NCBI RefSeq assembly: GCF_001039355.2
Contig: NW_019775547.1
Span: 287,857 to 351,856, forward strand
Length of the DNA: 64,000 bases
Reading direction: 5' to 3'
From: Lingula anatina
Taxonomy: Eukaryota; Brachiopoda; Lingulata; Lingulida; Lingulidae
Below are positions 1 through 12,035 of the stretch, in pieces. Each line of letters begins with the position of its first letter. The first letter of the stretch is position 1. The notes beneath the pieces are model-generated. The model was not told the DNA's origin and searched no databases. It worked only from the letters and a program-made list of their open reading frames with translations. Made by a program: the position numbers and the translations under genes.

Positions 1-330
1 GTGTCATTGTTTGCTTGTTAAAATAAATTATAATGTTGTTAAATCTCATCCCGAAGCACTGTTCTCCTACAATGATAATGATGAATTATATCTCAATAAT
101 TTTGAAGTTTTCATATTCATGAAGTCTTATGGTGTACTTAACCATTTTTATTTATTATTTTACATTTGTATAGCCTTTTTTTTTTTAAATTCAAGCCCAT
201 ATGCCTTTATTGAGCCAATTTTTGTTTACTGTTTGACAAGAAGTGTTTTATTGTGCAGGGGGAGATATTTGTTCAAACTGATGAGAGAATGAACAATATA
301 TCAGCTAAGGAGAATGTTGGTTTCTGACAC

Positions 331-359
331 TTAAAGGGATAACTCTTCGTATGAGATCG
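331..359. mobile_element. Solo terminus of the TTAA-flanked inverted-repeat family
   Basis: TTAAAGGGATAACTCTTCGT lies in the intron before the last cofilin exon. It matches the terminal sequences of the elements at 23538-23903 and 28404-28735. No matching right end is visible nearby, so it is either a remnant or a chance similarity. Confidence 0.4.
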
Positions 360-454
360 TGCATGCTGTATTCATTTGTTAATAGTAATCTTCCTTTTTG
401 GGGTTGGGGAAGATTACGTATCATCTTACCCTAGTACATTGTTTTCTTTCGTAG

Positions 455-623
455 GAGCCCTGAGAATGCTACAATTAAACAGAAGATGTTGTATACAGCC
501 AGTGTCAAAGACTTTCTTGCAAAGTTGGAAGGAATTGGCAAGAGCATTCAAGCCAACTCAATGGATGATGTGGCCGAATCTACAGTAAAAGCCAAGTGTT
601 TGAAGTCATCACGTGCTACCTAA
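455..623 (+). CDS. ADF/cofilin, last coding exon (gene starts upstream of window)
   Basis: The exon follows a pyrimidine-rich tract ending ttcgtag at 454 and its first base completes a split codon. It then reads SPENATIKQKMLYTASVKDF and continues to a TAA at 621-623. The run from the SPE/ATIKQKMLY helix to the end of the domain is the C-terminal actin-depolymerising-factor (ADF-H) signature; in the family a Trp commonly precedes SP, which fits the split codon. ADF/cofilins bind and sever actin filaments in the cytoplasm. About 56 residues are present, roughly the last third of a usual 140-150 aa protein. Earlier exons are not in the first 450 bases, which I read as intron. Which ADF/cofilin paralogue this is cannot be told. 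Confidence 0.85.
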
Positions 624-1013
624 AGGCAGACTGATATGAAGACAACCTTTTTGAAGAAAGAAGAACAAATAACGATTTTATAATGAAAAGAAGAATAATG
701 GTTTTTACATTTACCAGGATAGATTAAAATCAGTAGAGACCATGTGCAGTTCTTTTTCTTTATATGCTTCATTAATTTATTTCATTCTTATTAACTGAAA
801 TGTACAGTTGAATGTCTTGACCTGCCTTAGAATAATGTGGTGTTACCAATTTCTTAATCTAGAACAAATGTGACTATGTCTAAGAGACACCATAATTTGT
901 CTGGTAAAAAAGTAATTTTTTATATTTTATTGTATTTATTTTATTATTATTTTTTTTATTTACCTGCATCATAATATTTATTCAGTTTTTTCAAGGCCTC
1001 CGGCCCATAGTAC

Positions 1014-1058
<45 letters not shown>

Positions 1059-1672
1059 TTAAGGTCCATTAGAAGTATTAAGGATTTTATTCATTTTTTT
1101 CAATGATCCAAACTTTCTTTTCTTAATATAAAAGCATTAAATATATAAGCAGCTTGACTATTGATAAAATTTTTTTGTTGTTTAGTAGGCTATTCACTTG
1201 CAGATATTTTTCTCTTAATTCTGTATATGCTACACATGTCATTAGAAAATGGTATTCGTCTTCAACATAATAAATATTGTTTTTATTATTCTTATTTATA
1301 TATTTATTATCATTATTATTTATTTATTTATTTTTGATAATAAAAGATGGCTTTTTATGAAGTAAGAGGTCTCTAGCTTTAATGGTTCCAGAATTCCGAG
1401 TTTTCATTTTCAGCATCCAGTGGCTGCTTCCCCCGTGAAAATGCACCTTTTTACCCAAAACTCGAGATGATGACAGGTGACCCCAAGTCTGACTTCTCAC
1501 CATATATAACATCAAAGCAAATCGGCACAAACAAATATTTTTCCACAGAAACTTAAATATAATTATTTTTTTTGCAATATTTTTGCCAAAGAGCAAATCT
1601 GAGGTCATACAATGTATTTGAAATCTCAACTTTGTACCGCAAGCCTGTGTCAGACGCTGTTAGAACTACACC
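624..1672. other. Cofilin 3' UTR and non-coding flank with (AAT)n
   Basis: This is the presumed 3' UTR and downstream flank of the cofilin gene. A (AAT)n microsatellite of about 43 bases sits at 1015-1057, followed by AT-rich low-complexity stretches around 1270-1340. No coding exon is recognised. Confidence 0.5.
1015..1057. repeat. (AAT)n microsatellite
   Basis: Pure AAT trinucleotide run downstream of the cofilin gene. Confidence 0.95.
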
Positions 1673-1860
1673 CAGGGGCGGATCCAGGATTATTTGAAGG
1701 CGGGTCCGTGGATGCGAAGCCGACCCTTCTCCCCCGTTGGCGTGGGGTCCGCTGAAGGGCCCCGAGAAATTTTGGTATATTTGAGGTCGAACGGTGCAAT
1801 TTGGTACGGTTTAGAACTAAAATTCAGCGTCTTAATCCACCCCCTTTAAATCCGCCACTG
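1673..1860. mobile_element. MITE-like element with CAGKGGCGGAT terminal inverted repeats
   Basis: The left end CAGGGGCGGATCCAGG and the right end ATCCGCCACTG are inverted copies over 11 bases with one mismatch, 188 bp apart. The interior is more GC-rich than its surroundings and has no ORF. CAG..GGCGGATC termini occur on many animal non-autonomous DNA transposons. I see no clean target-site duplication, so the superfamily is not assigned. Confidence 0.65.
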
Positions 1861-2856
1861 AGTAGGAACAAGAGTTGTCAAGTTTAAAGCCTGATATTGT
1901 TCATCATTAAGGAAAGCCAAATATTATGAAAATATGTTTTGACAGTTTACATTGTATTGACTGCATAAATGCAATGGAAGTTCTTTTAAACAGTTTGTAG
2001 CACTTACAGTATTGGGTAGCATTAATTTAGTTTTTAAAGTTGGAAAATTTGTAAGATTGTTGTTACAATAAATTGTGATTGTGTAATGGAGTCATTACAT
2101 ATCAACTTATCTAGCAAGGGTACACTCTGTCAAGAAAATTACTGATTTTCACATATTTTATAGATATTATGGAGGCTTTAAAAAAATGAAATTTTTAGAT
2201 TGATATCTCACTTTGTGTCAGAGTTATGACCTGACCTAGTTTAAACCCAAAACAAAAGTGCTAAGTATCCCATGGTTTTGCAACTTTCATGCATTTATAT
2301 TTTGATGGTGGGGAATTCAACCAACACGTTAACACTACTGTCGCATATATTCAAAATCCCATTTTATTTTTGCTTTGATATATTGGTCATTTTTTTTCCA
2401 GAATGGGGGACACCTTACCTTTTTAATCATATTTCTCTCATTGCTACTTTGTCATTTAAAAGAACTATAAAGCCAGTGTTAAATACATTTGCACCGATGG
2501 GATGACAGTGAACGATCTATTTAAAATGATCCACTTGTGAGCATATGCTTATAAATAATTTAATAAAAGATTTTTATCATAAAATAAAAATATGGTAAAG
2601 GGACCAAAACAATGGGGCATTATTCTCTGTATAATGAAACTTTCCTCTAATATTTTTATGCTTAATTCATTCCAGATTAATATCTGCATTAATTCAATTA
2701 GGACAAACATGTACTTGGAAGTTTATCTTAGTTGTACATATATGGAAAAGTGAATATATTACAAGTACTGGGAGTTCCATTCATATTTTAATCTCACTGT
2801 AGTCTCAGCAAAATATCTTATTCTAATCATCATACATGGTGATGTCGATTTCTGTT
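1861..2856. other. Non-coding, AT-rich
   Basis: No coding exon, RNA gene or repeat is recognised. A 77-codon open frame at 2272-2505 has no domain and looks like chance. Confidence 0.4.
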
Positions 2857-3172
2857 AGTTAAATTCAGGATTGTCTCTTGTAATCGCAAAGGCTTTCTTT
2901 TCATCAATGACCGTCTCCCTTGGCTTGGAAGTGACACATTTAACTTCTCTTTGAACCATCATGCCATAGAATTATGGGAAATTTCGGCCCCAGTGAGAGT
3001 TCCTTAAAGTCAATATTGTCCCATAAATCCTCTGACGAAACCTGCTGTCATATCATTGGAGGATATAGCACGTAGGGTCAGGCAATACTGGTCTCTAGGC
3101 CTACAGTGGTTAAAGTATATGATACTGCATGACCAAACTTATTCAATAATTTGAGCAGTTGGGAAGACCCAG
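2857..3172 (-). pseudogene. Decayed continuation of the element gene, out of frame
   Basis: Downstream of the stop at 3173 the homology appears to continue in a shifted frame: RHLTGSSQLLKLLNKFGHAV is readable just after the stop. Lower down, WDNIDFKE, LTGAEISHNSMA and MVQREVK follow in changing frames with stops between them. The repeated frame changes show decay rather than an alternative exon. That these are parts of one protein family rests on my memory of similar sequences in mollusc and cnidarian proteomes. Confidence 0.5.
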
Positions 3173-5421
3173 TCAAGTGTCTTTTTGAACAAGTGACTTT
3201 GGGGTACTTTTCCTCCCTTTAGATGCTAAATGTACAATATCCTGACAAATTGACAGCAGCCTGGTGTGAACTTCTTCTGGCAAAGAGAGATTATCTAATG
3301 TTGGCTCTTCAGAAGCAGAAATGGCCCAAGAAAGGAGATTATATAGCTCATTAGGAATGAATTCTTTGGCTGCTGCATTGGTACACTCACAAGAGAAGGA
3401 ATGCCATGGTGTCGTCATATCTGGGGTGTCTTTCAAGCAAGACTTGAGTATCATACCAGCTTGGAATAAGCTGACCAGTTTTCCACCATTCCTTTCTGCT
3501 GTTCTTCTCTGTGGGGTTGATATAGCTTCCCCCTTAGATTTTGACCCTGATGTACCAGAACTACCTTTCTGGTGCTTCAGATGGTCTGTTGGCTGTAGTT
3601 CCTTCACAAACACAGACTCGCTTCTATTTCCCTGAATTTTACGGAAAATCAGCTGTGGAAAATCTCTCATCAGCCATCTCTTGAGTTTATCATTCCTGAA
3701 TAACAAAAAGAGAAATAATACGATGTAGAACAACATCAGTAATAACGAATCAATATCCAGACTTCACTCTCTGAGTGATTATTTGAAACAATTTAATGTG
3801 TGATGATATCCTAACTGAACTAGACAACTGTACTTTTATTACCCTTTTTTAATTAAAAAATTCCCAGTCCGTCCCTCACCTAATATCAGATGTATCACCA
3901 TCTGCATGTTTTTCAATTTCAGCCTTGAACAGTGAGGTCAGTTGGCTCATTTGCAGAAGCTCCATCCTGCGTATCAGTCTTTTTTTTACAACAAAGTTAC
4001 AAAATGCTTTGTAGCTATTTTGATATTTCACGGGTTTAGCTGGCCTATAAGGAGAAAAGCAAAAGAGATAAAAACATGTTAAATAAATTTAAATAAAATG
4101 AAGGACCACTCATCCTTTACGAGAAGTAATTTTAGCTCTTTAACAAAATAATAGAAAGGAAATGACCTTGATTCAATGATCTGGCCTAGTTGATACGGTT
4201 ACATGCCTATACGTCCCCGCACCGATACTCCCCCCACAATTACAGATATACTGAGGGGGAGTATCGGTGCGGGGGAGTAACGGTGTGGGGATGTACCGGT
4301 GCAGGGATCTATCGGTGTGGGGTCATATGCGCATAAAACCAAAAAATTACCAAGGGGGAGTATCGGTGCGGGGGAGTAATGGTGCGGGGGAGTATCGACA
4401 TGACCCCGTTGATACATACATCTTTTTGTCTCCTGCATGTCTGGTATAGGTATTGAAGCACTTCCTGTGATATTTCAATTTAATCGCTATGCAATCTTTG
4501 CCCCTTATGTGCACAAGGACAGACTCATCATTTTTTAATTCTGCTGACTTGGTCAAGTTGCCTATGAGTAGAAGAACAGAAATGAAACATAACTGCAAGA
4601 ATATTGGGCAGACTTTGGATTAAAAGTTCATGTCATATGCAATAAGTAAATTTTATTATTTATCATACTATTTGTACAACATTTCTCTAATCACCCAATA
4701 AAATATTTCGAGAGCTAATATAACTACTTGTTTCAAAAATGTAAACTGAATTATCACTGAGACACATGAGATTTTCACATAAAAATGTTGTCAAAGTGAA
4801 ATATCAGAACCCAATTTGATATTTGCTATTACGATGAAAATATTTTTTCCATAACTCACCAAGTCACCAAAATAACTAAGCATCATGTAATAACATCAAG
4901 ACCATATATAATGCACATGCAAGTTATGGTTTCATTTAACTCAGTCATACACACACCTGCAGTTACAGTTTCTGCTTGCATCAGCCTGTCTCTTTCCCTA
5001 TTATTTCTCACTGTTATCCACTTTTCCTTTTTCTTGCATATAACACAAATATCTGGCCAAAGATGTCCTGAACCAGTAAAAGCTGGAGATGAAGAGCGTA
5101 GTTTTTTAGTGGGAGGTTCTGTTGCTTTCTCCACAAGGACTGCCCCCTGAAAGATGTGACCAATGATTAGGTACATAAACAGCAATACAAAGTATATTCT
5201 TTTGATGTTTTCTGCTGGATTACACTTTGTTTATGTTGCAACCTGACTGTGTAAAATTAAATCTGTAACAAGGATTTTTGAGTCACATGCCGGGGTATGC
5301 ACATACACAAACAGGCATACACTCGTAAATTATGCTGTAAACCATCGCACGTAGTGGTTAGGAAGCCTTGTATGAGAAAAAGAAAACTTACCCTTTCTTT
5401 CTGTATTTTCGCTTGCTTCAT
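3173..5421 (-). pseudogene. Degraded multi-exon dispersed-element gene, family uncharacterised
   Basis: Five coding exons join in phase: 5421-5392 (start MKQAKIQKER), 5146-4957, 4561-4420, 4044-3880 and 3695-3173, giving 349 codons. Exon 2 carries a CVICKKKEKW Cys motif. Exon 3 carries LVHIRGKDCIAIKLKYHRKC. Exon 5 carries a TPWHSFSCEC Cys cluster, FIPNELYNLLSW and SICQDIVHLASKGRKSTPKS. This order of short motifs is what I recall from repetitive, uncharacterised, intron-bearing proteins of molluscs and cnidarians; no enzyme core is visible. The frame is broken just after TPKSL, and homology resumes out of frame below 3173. The exon 3 donor (AT|GTATGT at 4419) lies about 18 bases from a G-rich foldback repeat. 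A non-autonomous or defunct element is likely; function is unknown. Confidence 0.6.
4206..4404. repeat. G-rich foldback and minisatellite, unit near GGGGGAGTATCGGTGC
   Basis: A 16-17 bp unit GGGGGAGTATCGGTGC recurs at least six times with variants from 4254 to 4400. An inverted copy, CCCCGCACCGATACTCCCCC, at about 4214-4233 can pair with the copy at 4255-4276 across a 20-base loop. It lies in the third intron of the degraded element gene, beside the donor. The dense G runs on this strand could also form quadruplexes (inference). Confidence 0.8.
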
Positions 5422-5832
5422 CTTGATGTGATCTATGATGTGTCCGTAGTAAAACGTGAGACCTACAGATACTGGATTGGGTAAAATTGGGTCAAGTTTT
5501 CTCGACTTTACCCAATTACTTTAAGTTAAAGGACTTGCTGCACACGTCCGAAATCTCAGGAATATGACCTAATACACGATGCTGCACTGGCCAAGTTCTG
5601 TCAACCTTTGTCCTGTCCTTTTTCTTTTAAAACGAGTGTGCACTGACGTCAGATTATGCGAGAATCCGTCGCACCAATAACATCGAGAGAATGTTTCAAG
5701 TGCGGCGCACTTATGTTTATAAATGGCGACCTAGCAGAACACATTTCGAATATTGAAAAGAAGCGATTTCAAATATTTTTTTATTCTTTAGTGGTATTCA
5801 CTCTTACTTTGTTTAATGTTAAGAGATCAAAG
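5422..5832. promoter_or_regulatory. Divergent intergenic region of DNAAF3 and the element gene, with a small hairpin
   Basis: About 410 bases separate the two divergent start codons. An inverted repeat ATTGGGTAAA (5476-5485) / TTTACCCAAT (5507-5516) forms a short hairpin. The DNAAF3 reading frame is open upstream to an ATG at 5656, giving a possible 59-residue extension that lacks family similarity. I saw no convincing RFX X-box, which ciliary genes often have. Confidence 0.4.
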
Positions 5833-8800
5833 ATGACAGACGGATTTGGTTCTATTACATGGTGGGGATTTAGCCCTGTGCTAGATTTGCAGGACAAAGG
5901 TAAGTCTGCTAGATTCAGTAATTTTCTTACCAAGAAGGCACATTTATTTATGCTACAATTAAAACTATGTGTAGATCGCTTTATCTTAATGCTATGTTTT
6001 ATTGTTTACAATATTTATGATACATTTATTTATTCTTTTCAGATTTATGCTCTCATCTACAAAATGTACAACTTGGAGATGGAGAGTTGCCTGGTATGAT
6101 CATAAAACTGAACCCATTTACCCATTTGATAGTACATGTAGCTACCAGCAGTTTAATTTTCTAAGTCTTTTCCTTCAAACAATAAGATTAAGGTATTTAT
6201 TTTTAAATAATTAAAAAAAATAATGTAGCACATGACTCCACTCCACTGTTAAGTCCAGTACAATCAGATTGTGTTGTTTTATCTTTCAGAGCTCAACATT
6301 TTGATGGTCGGGGCTGGAGACTGTCGTCATATTCTTAAAACATTGGCACATACATACAGATGGCCAAGACAGAAAATAAATGTGAGAATGACTTAGAAAC
6401 TATCACAGTGTACAACTAATCCATATTGAGAAGGCTTTACTTTTTATGGAACTTATACACACAGTATATGGTATATTATTTGCAAGTAAAATAATACAAA
6501 CTTGACAATTTCATCGTGAGTTGTTTTCATGTTGTTATTTGATAATTTTTTGCAATTAAAATTTCATTTTTAGTTCTACATTTTGGAGGCCAACATGGAG
6601 TGTTATGCAAGGCATCTTTTGTTACTTACTATTGCCTTGGAATCCCAAAACAGAATGGGACTGCAAGGTACTAGAAAATAAAGGCACTTTCTGCCTGTGG
6701 GTTTTTATTTTCTTTGCATAGGTTACTATCTAACTTTGAATAATGATAATTCTTTTTTTAAATCCATTAAAAAAAACCAAATTGTTCCTTACTTAAAATT
6801 GTAATACTTTTATTTCAGAGAAAACAGAACTATTCATGGAACTCTTTGGGAATACACTCGTCAGACAACAGACCTGTGAATATTTGGAATCCATGTCAAA
6901 TGAATTTATCAAGTAATGTTAACTTACTTTGGGGGTGGGGGTGGGGGTTAAAGATTCATTAATTGGTAGTTTTCTAAAATAGTTCATTCATAAAGATTTG
7001 ACTAGAAATACTTTTAAGATGATATTTCTCTTCTCAGTTGATAAACATAGTTTTCTTCAGATTCATGTGAATAACTTGAAGGCTGTTATTTTTTAGTAGC
7101 AAACCATTTACTTTTATTTTATCTTTTAAATACCAGAGCAATTGACATAAATATGAGAATAACAATAAAACACACCAATAGTATTAAAGCTTTTGAAAAC
7201 TTGTCTTTTTTATCTTGAATCAGTATCATTATTATAATTTTCAGGATGGTGACAGATTTTGATCATTTAGAGAAAAAGATGCCAATTATAGACATGTCCA
7301 GTTTAAAGGTAATATATGACACATCCAATTCAAACACAGAGTCTTCTATCTGCAACCAATATATTGAAAAATTATACTTCAAAAAATTTGAAATGACAAA
7401 TAGAAATTGTAGAAATAGAATTATTATGACTGAAGCTGATATTTCTTTTTTTATATAACTTTTCAGTTTAAGGAAAGAGATTTCCTAGAAGGAATATTTA
7501 AATTTTGGAGGAATAAAGATCACCAGATATTTGATGTTTCAAAGTGTTGGTAAGTTAATATTTATTATAGTGCTTAAATATGTTATTGTTTTAATCAAGT
7601 TTTGAATGATTTAAATCATAGGAACACAGTGCTTATTAGCAGACCAATATATGGGAAACAATTCAATACTTTGACCTTTATGTGCCAGTTTGGCATAAGT
7701 GATATCTGTCACCTGTTGTTTCCATTATTTTGTAATGTAGATATCTAATATCAAATCTACTTTTAGGGATCTGAGACTCAGGCAGTATCTTGGGACCAGA
7801 TATGATGCTAGGAATGGTGTTTTTGATTGGGATTACAACATGAAATTGGTTGAAAGGGGAGTAAGTATACGAACTGTATAAAATAATCTGTAGAATTTCC
7901 ATTCTATCAGTAAGTTTACTTTAATGTGTGAAACAATCTTTTGATTAGTCAAGGTTATTCAGAATATGTCTTGAAAAATACTAGTGTTACATATAAAATT
8001 TCAGATCACATAATGTGCTTTCCTTTACTTTATGTTCAACTTAACAGCACTTGTGATGATTAATACAGTGTGGTGTGTTTTGTGTTGTACCACATGCAAT
8101 AGGACCATCACAATACTGTCAAAAAGTGTTATGCTACGGCAAGTCATTGATTGTTTTTTGCTACATCATAGGAATTAAAATATTTCAATCAAATTTACAT
8201 TTTCACAAACAATGAACACAATGTAACAGAGTGGTGCGAGAAGAAATGATGCAAGGCTCCTACGCTGTGACATTATGGGGGTTACTGATGTGGCATTGTT
8301 ATGATTGTTGTCAACATGCCTAATCATTTTATTGATTTACACAATTTTGAAATAATACAGAATTGTTGAGTTTCATATGCAAATTCTTTATTTTTTTAGG
8401 CAAAAATAATTCACAAAAGTGAATACAACAGATGGAGGAATACAGGAGTGGCATTTGAAATCAGAGAAGGAAACTATGAATTTCCAAACAAGACACTTGC
8501 GTCTGGACTTCTTCTCAAAACTCAAGTATGATGTCATATTAATGTGTTGTCCACAGTTTACTGGTTTATGGATTTATTCTCATATTGTGAGTGCTGTTGC
8601 CCAGATAAAGTGACATAGTTATTAAAGTAAGATTGGATAACCTGCACTATGTTTAAGAATATTAAATCAGTGTCAGATCTGAAATATGTAAGCTGATTTT
8701 TAAATTTTTTTTCAAGGATGGTGACAAAGTAGCGAGGAGAGGGTACTGGGGAGATGTGTTAGTTGGACCTTTCATTGCGTTTGGGTTGGAAAGTGAAGAA

Positions 8801-10878
8801 AAGAGCTTTTTCAAGACATACAATGGCCTCCACACCAAGGTAATTTAGTGAGTTAAGATATGGTACACTTTTGAAGTAGCCTTTTTTTTTAATGCGGTGA
8901 TGGTATATAGAAAACAAGTGCATGGAGTCGGTTGATTGAGAGTACACAAACTGAGAAGTATGGATATATATTATGACAGGGCACTGGACAATATTTTTAA
9001 TTTAAATAATTGCATGTTGTAGTTGCTGTGTTACCTTATGCATGATGTCTTCCTATTATTATTATTATTATTATTTTATTTTATTTTTTTTTATTATTTA
9101 TTTTTTTTTTTTTGACATTTTTCATCTTCTCTGTGACATATTTTGTAGATGGCTGGAGATGTTACAGAATTCAATATAACATCCATGCTTCATGAAATAT
9201 TGAATAAGACAAAATATGAATTACCACAGATGGAGGACACCAAAGAAGAGGAGGAACAAAAGGGACCAAAGTTGCAAGGTTCGAAATGAAAATTATTCCA
9301 AGAAAAATTAAGTATCAGTTTTGAATTCTTTGTTCTACATCGGCATATTGTTCCTTTCAACTTGTCTTATGTCTATTTTATCTCTTTGAAATTACAGTCT
9401 ATGATCAGAAGAATAATTTGTTATCTCTAAATAAATATCTTTACACAGAGATCAGAGAGGAGGATGAGTTGGAAGAAGAAGAAGAAGAGGACCAAAATAA
9501 CGTGAAACAGCCAGAGCCAGAACCACCAGCAGCAGATGCTGAAACAGAGCAAACACCACTGGAAAAAGAATTTGGTAAAAAAAGTTTGCAGTTTCGACAC
9601 TAAATCTTGGTTTGAGAATTATGCTTATTGTGTTTATTTAGTCTGTTATTGAAGTTATTTTAATGGTGACTCTGTAAACTTTGTAGAAATCCACCCCAAC
9701 TGCATCATCATATTTCTTATTTCAAAGCAGTATAGTAAAATTGAACCTTTTTTTTTCTAGTCTCTGTCCCAGTCGAAAACTTCAAAGTCCACTTTTTACC
9801 CTTAAACTGTGCTCAAGACTTGTCAAAGAAAAGCAAATACCAAAAGTTGTTCAACATTGCCTATTTCTCAAACAGGTGAGTTCAGCGAAGAATTTAATTT
9901 TGTGGAGACATGAGTGATAAAGCTGGGAAATCTCTTTGTTGTGAAACAGCTGACTAAAATGTTGATTACAGCAGCTGAAAGTGAGATGTTAAATAAAACA
10001 ACCCAAACTATATTGTGTCCATTTTCTTAACATATGAGGTAATGGAGTTAAAATGCTCAGAATATTGGAAGTTCATCAATTCCTGTATTAATGTAATAAC
10101 ACATAATCAATATTTATTATGAACATACTCAATATTATAAATCTTTATTTGTTTGTTTGAATTGTTCCAGCATGGTGCACCATTTAACACCAGAGCTGGC
10201 TGCTACTCTTGCTGACAAGGCATCTGTGATTTTAGAATTAACACTGTAAGTGTTTGCTATTACATGTATGTTTGAGCTTTATTATGGCCTGCTACAAGTT
10301 AAAGCAGTTCTGTCATGACAATTAATTAATGTGACAGCTACATGTATCACGATAACAAATACTACATCATCATTACACCATCCAACATTCTTTGATGACG
10401 GTCTCTTATTATTTTTACTTATAATTGTAATATGTTATCATTTTAATTTCTATTAGGTACATGCTGGAGCTCCGTCCAGAGAATATCAAGTTGTTTTCTG
10501 AAAAAGTGACCAATATGGCTAAAGCTGCTGGTTGTGAGGTATGTAGCAATGAATATGGACATGTGAGGGCACATTTATAAATTTTTGTGATACCTTTTTC
10601 ATCAATGTAGTTGACGTGTGCTGTTTTCCTGTCTCAGATCGTGTACTTTTGCAGTTCGATAGATATATATTTTTTTTTTTTACAAACCCTCAAAATAACT
10701 TTGTATTGTTTTTTACATAGTGCTGTCTTGTACTATTCTGTTATAATACCAGTCTACAAGAAAAGGAACGACAAATGTGAGAATCAAATTGTTACTATGT
10801 GATCTATTTTTGTTTCAGGTCGCTGCTCCCTGTAATCCAGAAAAAGACAATTTTGCCAGGTTTACATTTAGTCGGTGA
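5833..10878 (+). CDS. DNAAF3: DNAAF3, dynein axonemal assembly factor 3
   Basis: Sixteen exons join in phase to 491 aa: 5833-5899, 6043-6093, 6290-6381, 6574-6667, 6819-6912, 7245-7308, 7467-7549, 7767-7860, 8400-8525, 8717-8839, 9149-9278, 9449-9574, 9761-9875, 10171-10245, 10457-10538, 10819-10878. The family start [20 protein letters not shown] fixes the ATG. A methyltransferase-like segment [18 protein letters not shown] follows, then [54 protein letters not shown] and [11 protein letters not shown]. An acidic insert ([12 protein letters not shown]) in exon 12 separates the last conserved block. DNAAF3 (PF22 in Chlamydomonas) acts in the cytoplasm in pre-assembly of outer and inner dynein arms. 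Human DNAAF3 is somewhat longer. All splice sites are GT-AG and no frame break is seen. Confidence 0.93.
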
Positions 10879-10992
10879 TAAAAAATAATACTGCCTCTGC
10901 CACTTTAAAGTTCTGTAAAAGAAGCATTTCTTATATGGAACGCAAGTCTTTCTGGAATTATTTTGATAACATTTTCAGATGATTTTTAACAA

Positions 10993-10998
10993 AATAAA
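10993..10998 (+). terminator. Candidate poly(A) signal of DNAAF3
   Basis: AATAAA lies 115 bases after the DNAAF3 stop codon. The assignment is by position only. Confidence 0.4.
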
Positions 10999-11784
10999 CG
11001 TCCAGTTAAATTGAATAAGTAATGTCAGTAAAAGAACACAGCTGTAACTAACTGTTTACCTTAAAATCAACTGCGGTACAGTTATACATGTATTAATTGC
11101 CAGAATTTCAGGACATTTGCGGTTTTCCTTATGAACGGAATAACTTTTTTCTACAGGAGATTTTTGAGGACATCTTTATGGTCATTATCAATAACATTGT
11201 TCACGGTTCCAAGGAATTATATTTTACTTCTAATTCTAGTGATAATGATCACTTATTTTGGAATCTTAAGTGAAACGGCTCTGTAGTAATTGGCAGAATG
11301 ACCTTGTTATAGATTCCGCAAACTACTACCCCGAGTGGGAGTCATTCACAGGTCTACCAACACCCAACGACTTGTGGGCGCTCAGCCTGATGATGCTCTC
11401 AAGACAAAAATAAAATAAAATAAAATATCATTAGAATAATTAGTAGAAATCTTTATTGACGTGTTAAAAATGATAATAATGTGGGTTTATCAACATAACG
11501 ATGCAACTCCTCAACCAAGGTCCAACAGAGGACCAATGTAGATTATGGACCAATGTAGAAAAAACATTCGTACAAAAGATATTACATGATAATAAAGTTT
11601 ATTATATAAGTTTAAAACTTACATCAATTGTTACAAAATAAGATTATGATGTAAACTGCTTCATTCGAGATACTTCGTGAAATGCAAATAAATGTCATAT
11701 TTAATCATGTTTAAAAAAAGGAAAAAATATTTCACGTCTGCGTCCACAATCTACAAGTACATGATTTGTGTAGCTGCTCTTTAG
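10999..11784. other. Non-coding gap between DNAAF3 and the bHLH genes
   Basis: AT-rich, with an AAAAT-type run at 11408-11428 that resembles the A-rich tail of a retroposed sequence. The sequence before it (about 11310-11405) is more GC-rich, but no tRNA-like A or B box could be identified. No coding exon is seen. Confidence 0.35.
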
Positions 11785-12035
11785 AATACGCATGGTGTCC
11801 AGATATTCACTGTTGTTGTGAAATACGAATTTTGTGCAGATATTCATATTGTTAGAAAGTACGCTTGTTGTTCAGATATTCACAGTTGTTGGAAAATACG
11901 CATGTTGTACAGATATTCACATTATTAGAAAATACGCATTTTTGTCCAGATATTCATATCATTGGAAAATACGAATTTTGCCCAGATATTCATTTTATTG
12001 GAAAATATGTATGTTGTCCAGATATTCACAGTTGT
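11785..12035. repeat. 36-37 bp minisatellite with core CAGATATTCA
   Basis: CAGATATTCA begins at 11800, 11837, 11873, 11910, 11947, 11983 and 12019, a period of 36-37 bases. The rest of each unit is a diverged TTRGAAAATACGCATGTTGT. The last unit overlaps the 3' end of the bHLH gene on the other strand. The units read open in several frames only because the period is near a multiple of three. Confidence 0.9.

Noticed and set aside
3321-3635. 104-codon plus-strand frame
   Set aside because: Antisense shadow of exon 5 of the degraded element gene, which has recognisable motifs on the minus strand.
5422-5832. RFX X-box for the ciliary gene DNAAF3
   Set aside because: Only partial matches to the X-box consensus were seen; not strong enough to report as a feature.
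11310-11430. Possible SINE with A-rich tail
   Set aside because: An AAAAT-type tail is present but no tRNA-like promoter boxes or target duplication could be identified.
11785-12035. Regular 36-37 bp repeats resembling a CRISPR array
   Set aside because: The whole unit is repeated, not a fixed repeat with unique spacers, and the context is an animal gene; it is a minisatellite.
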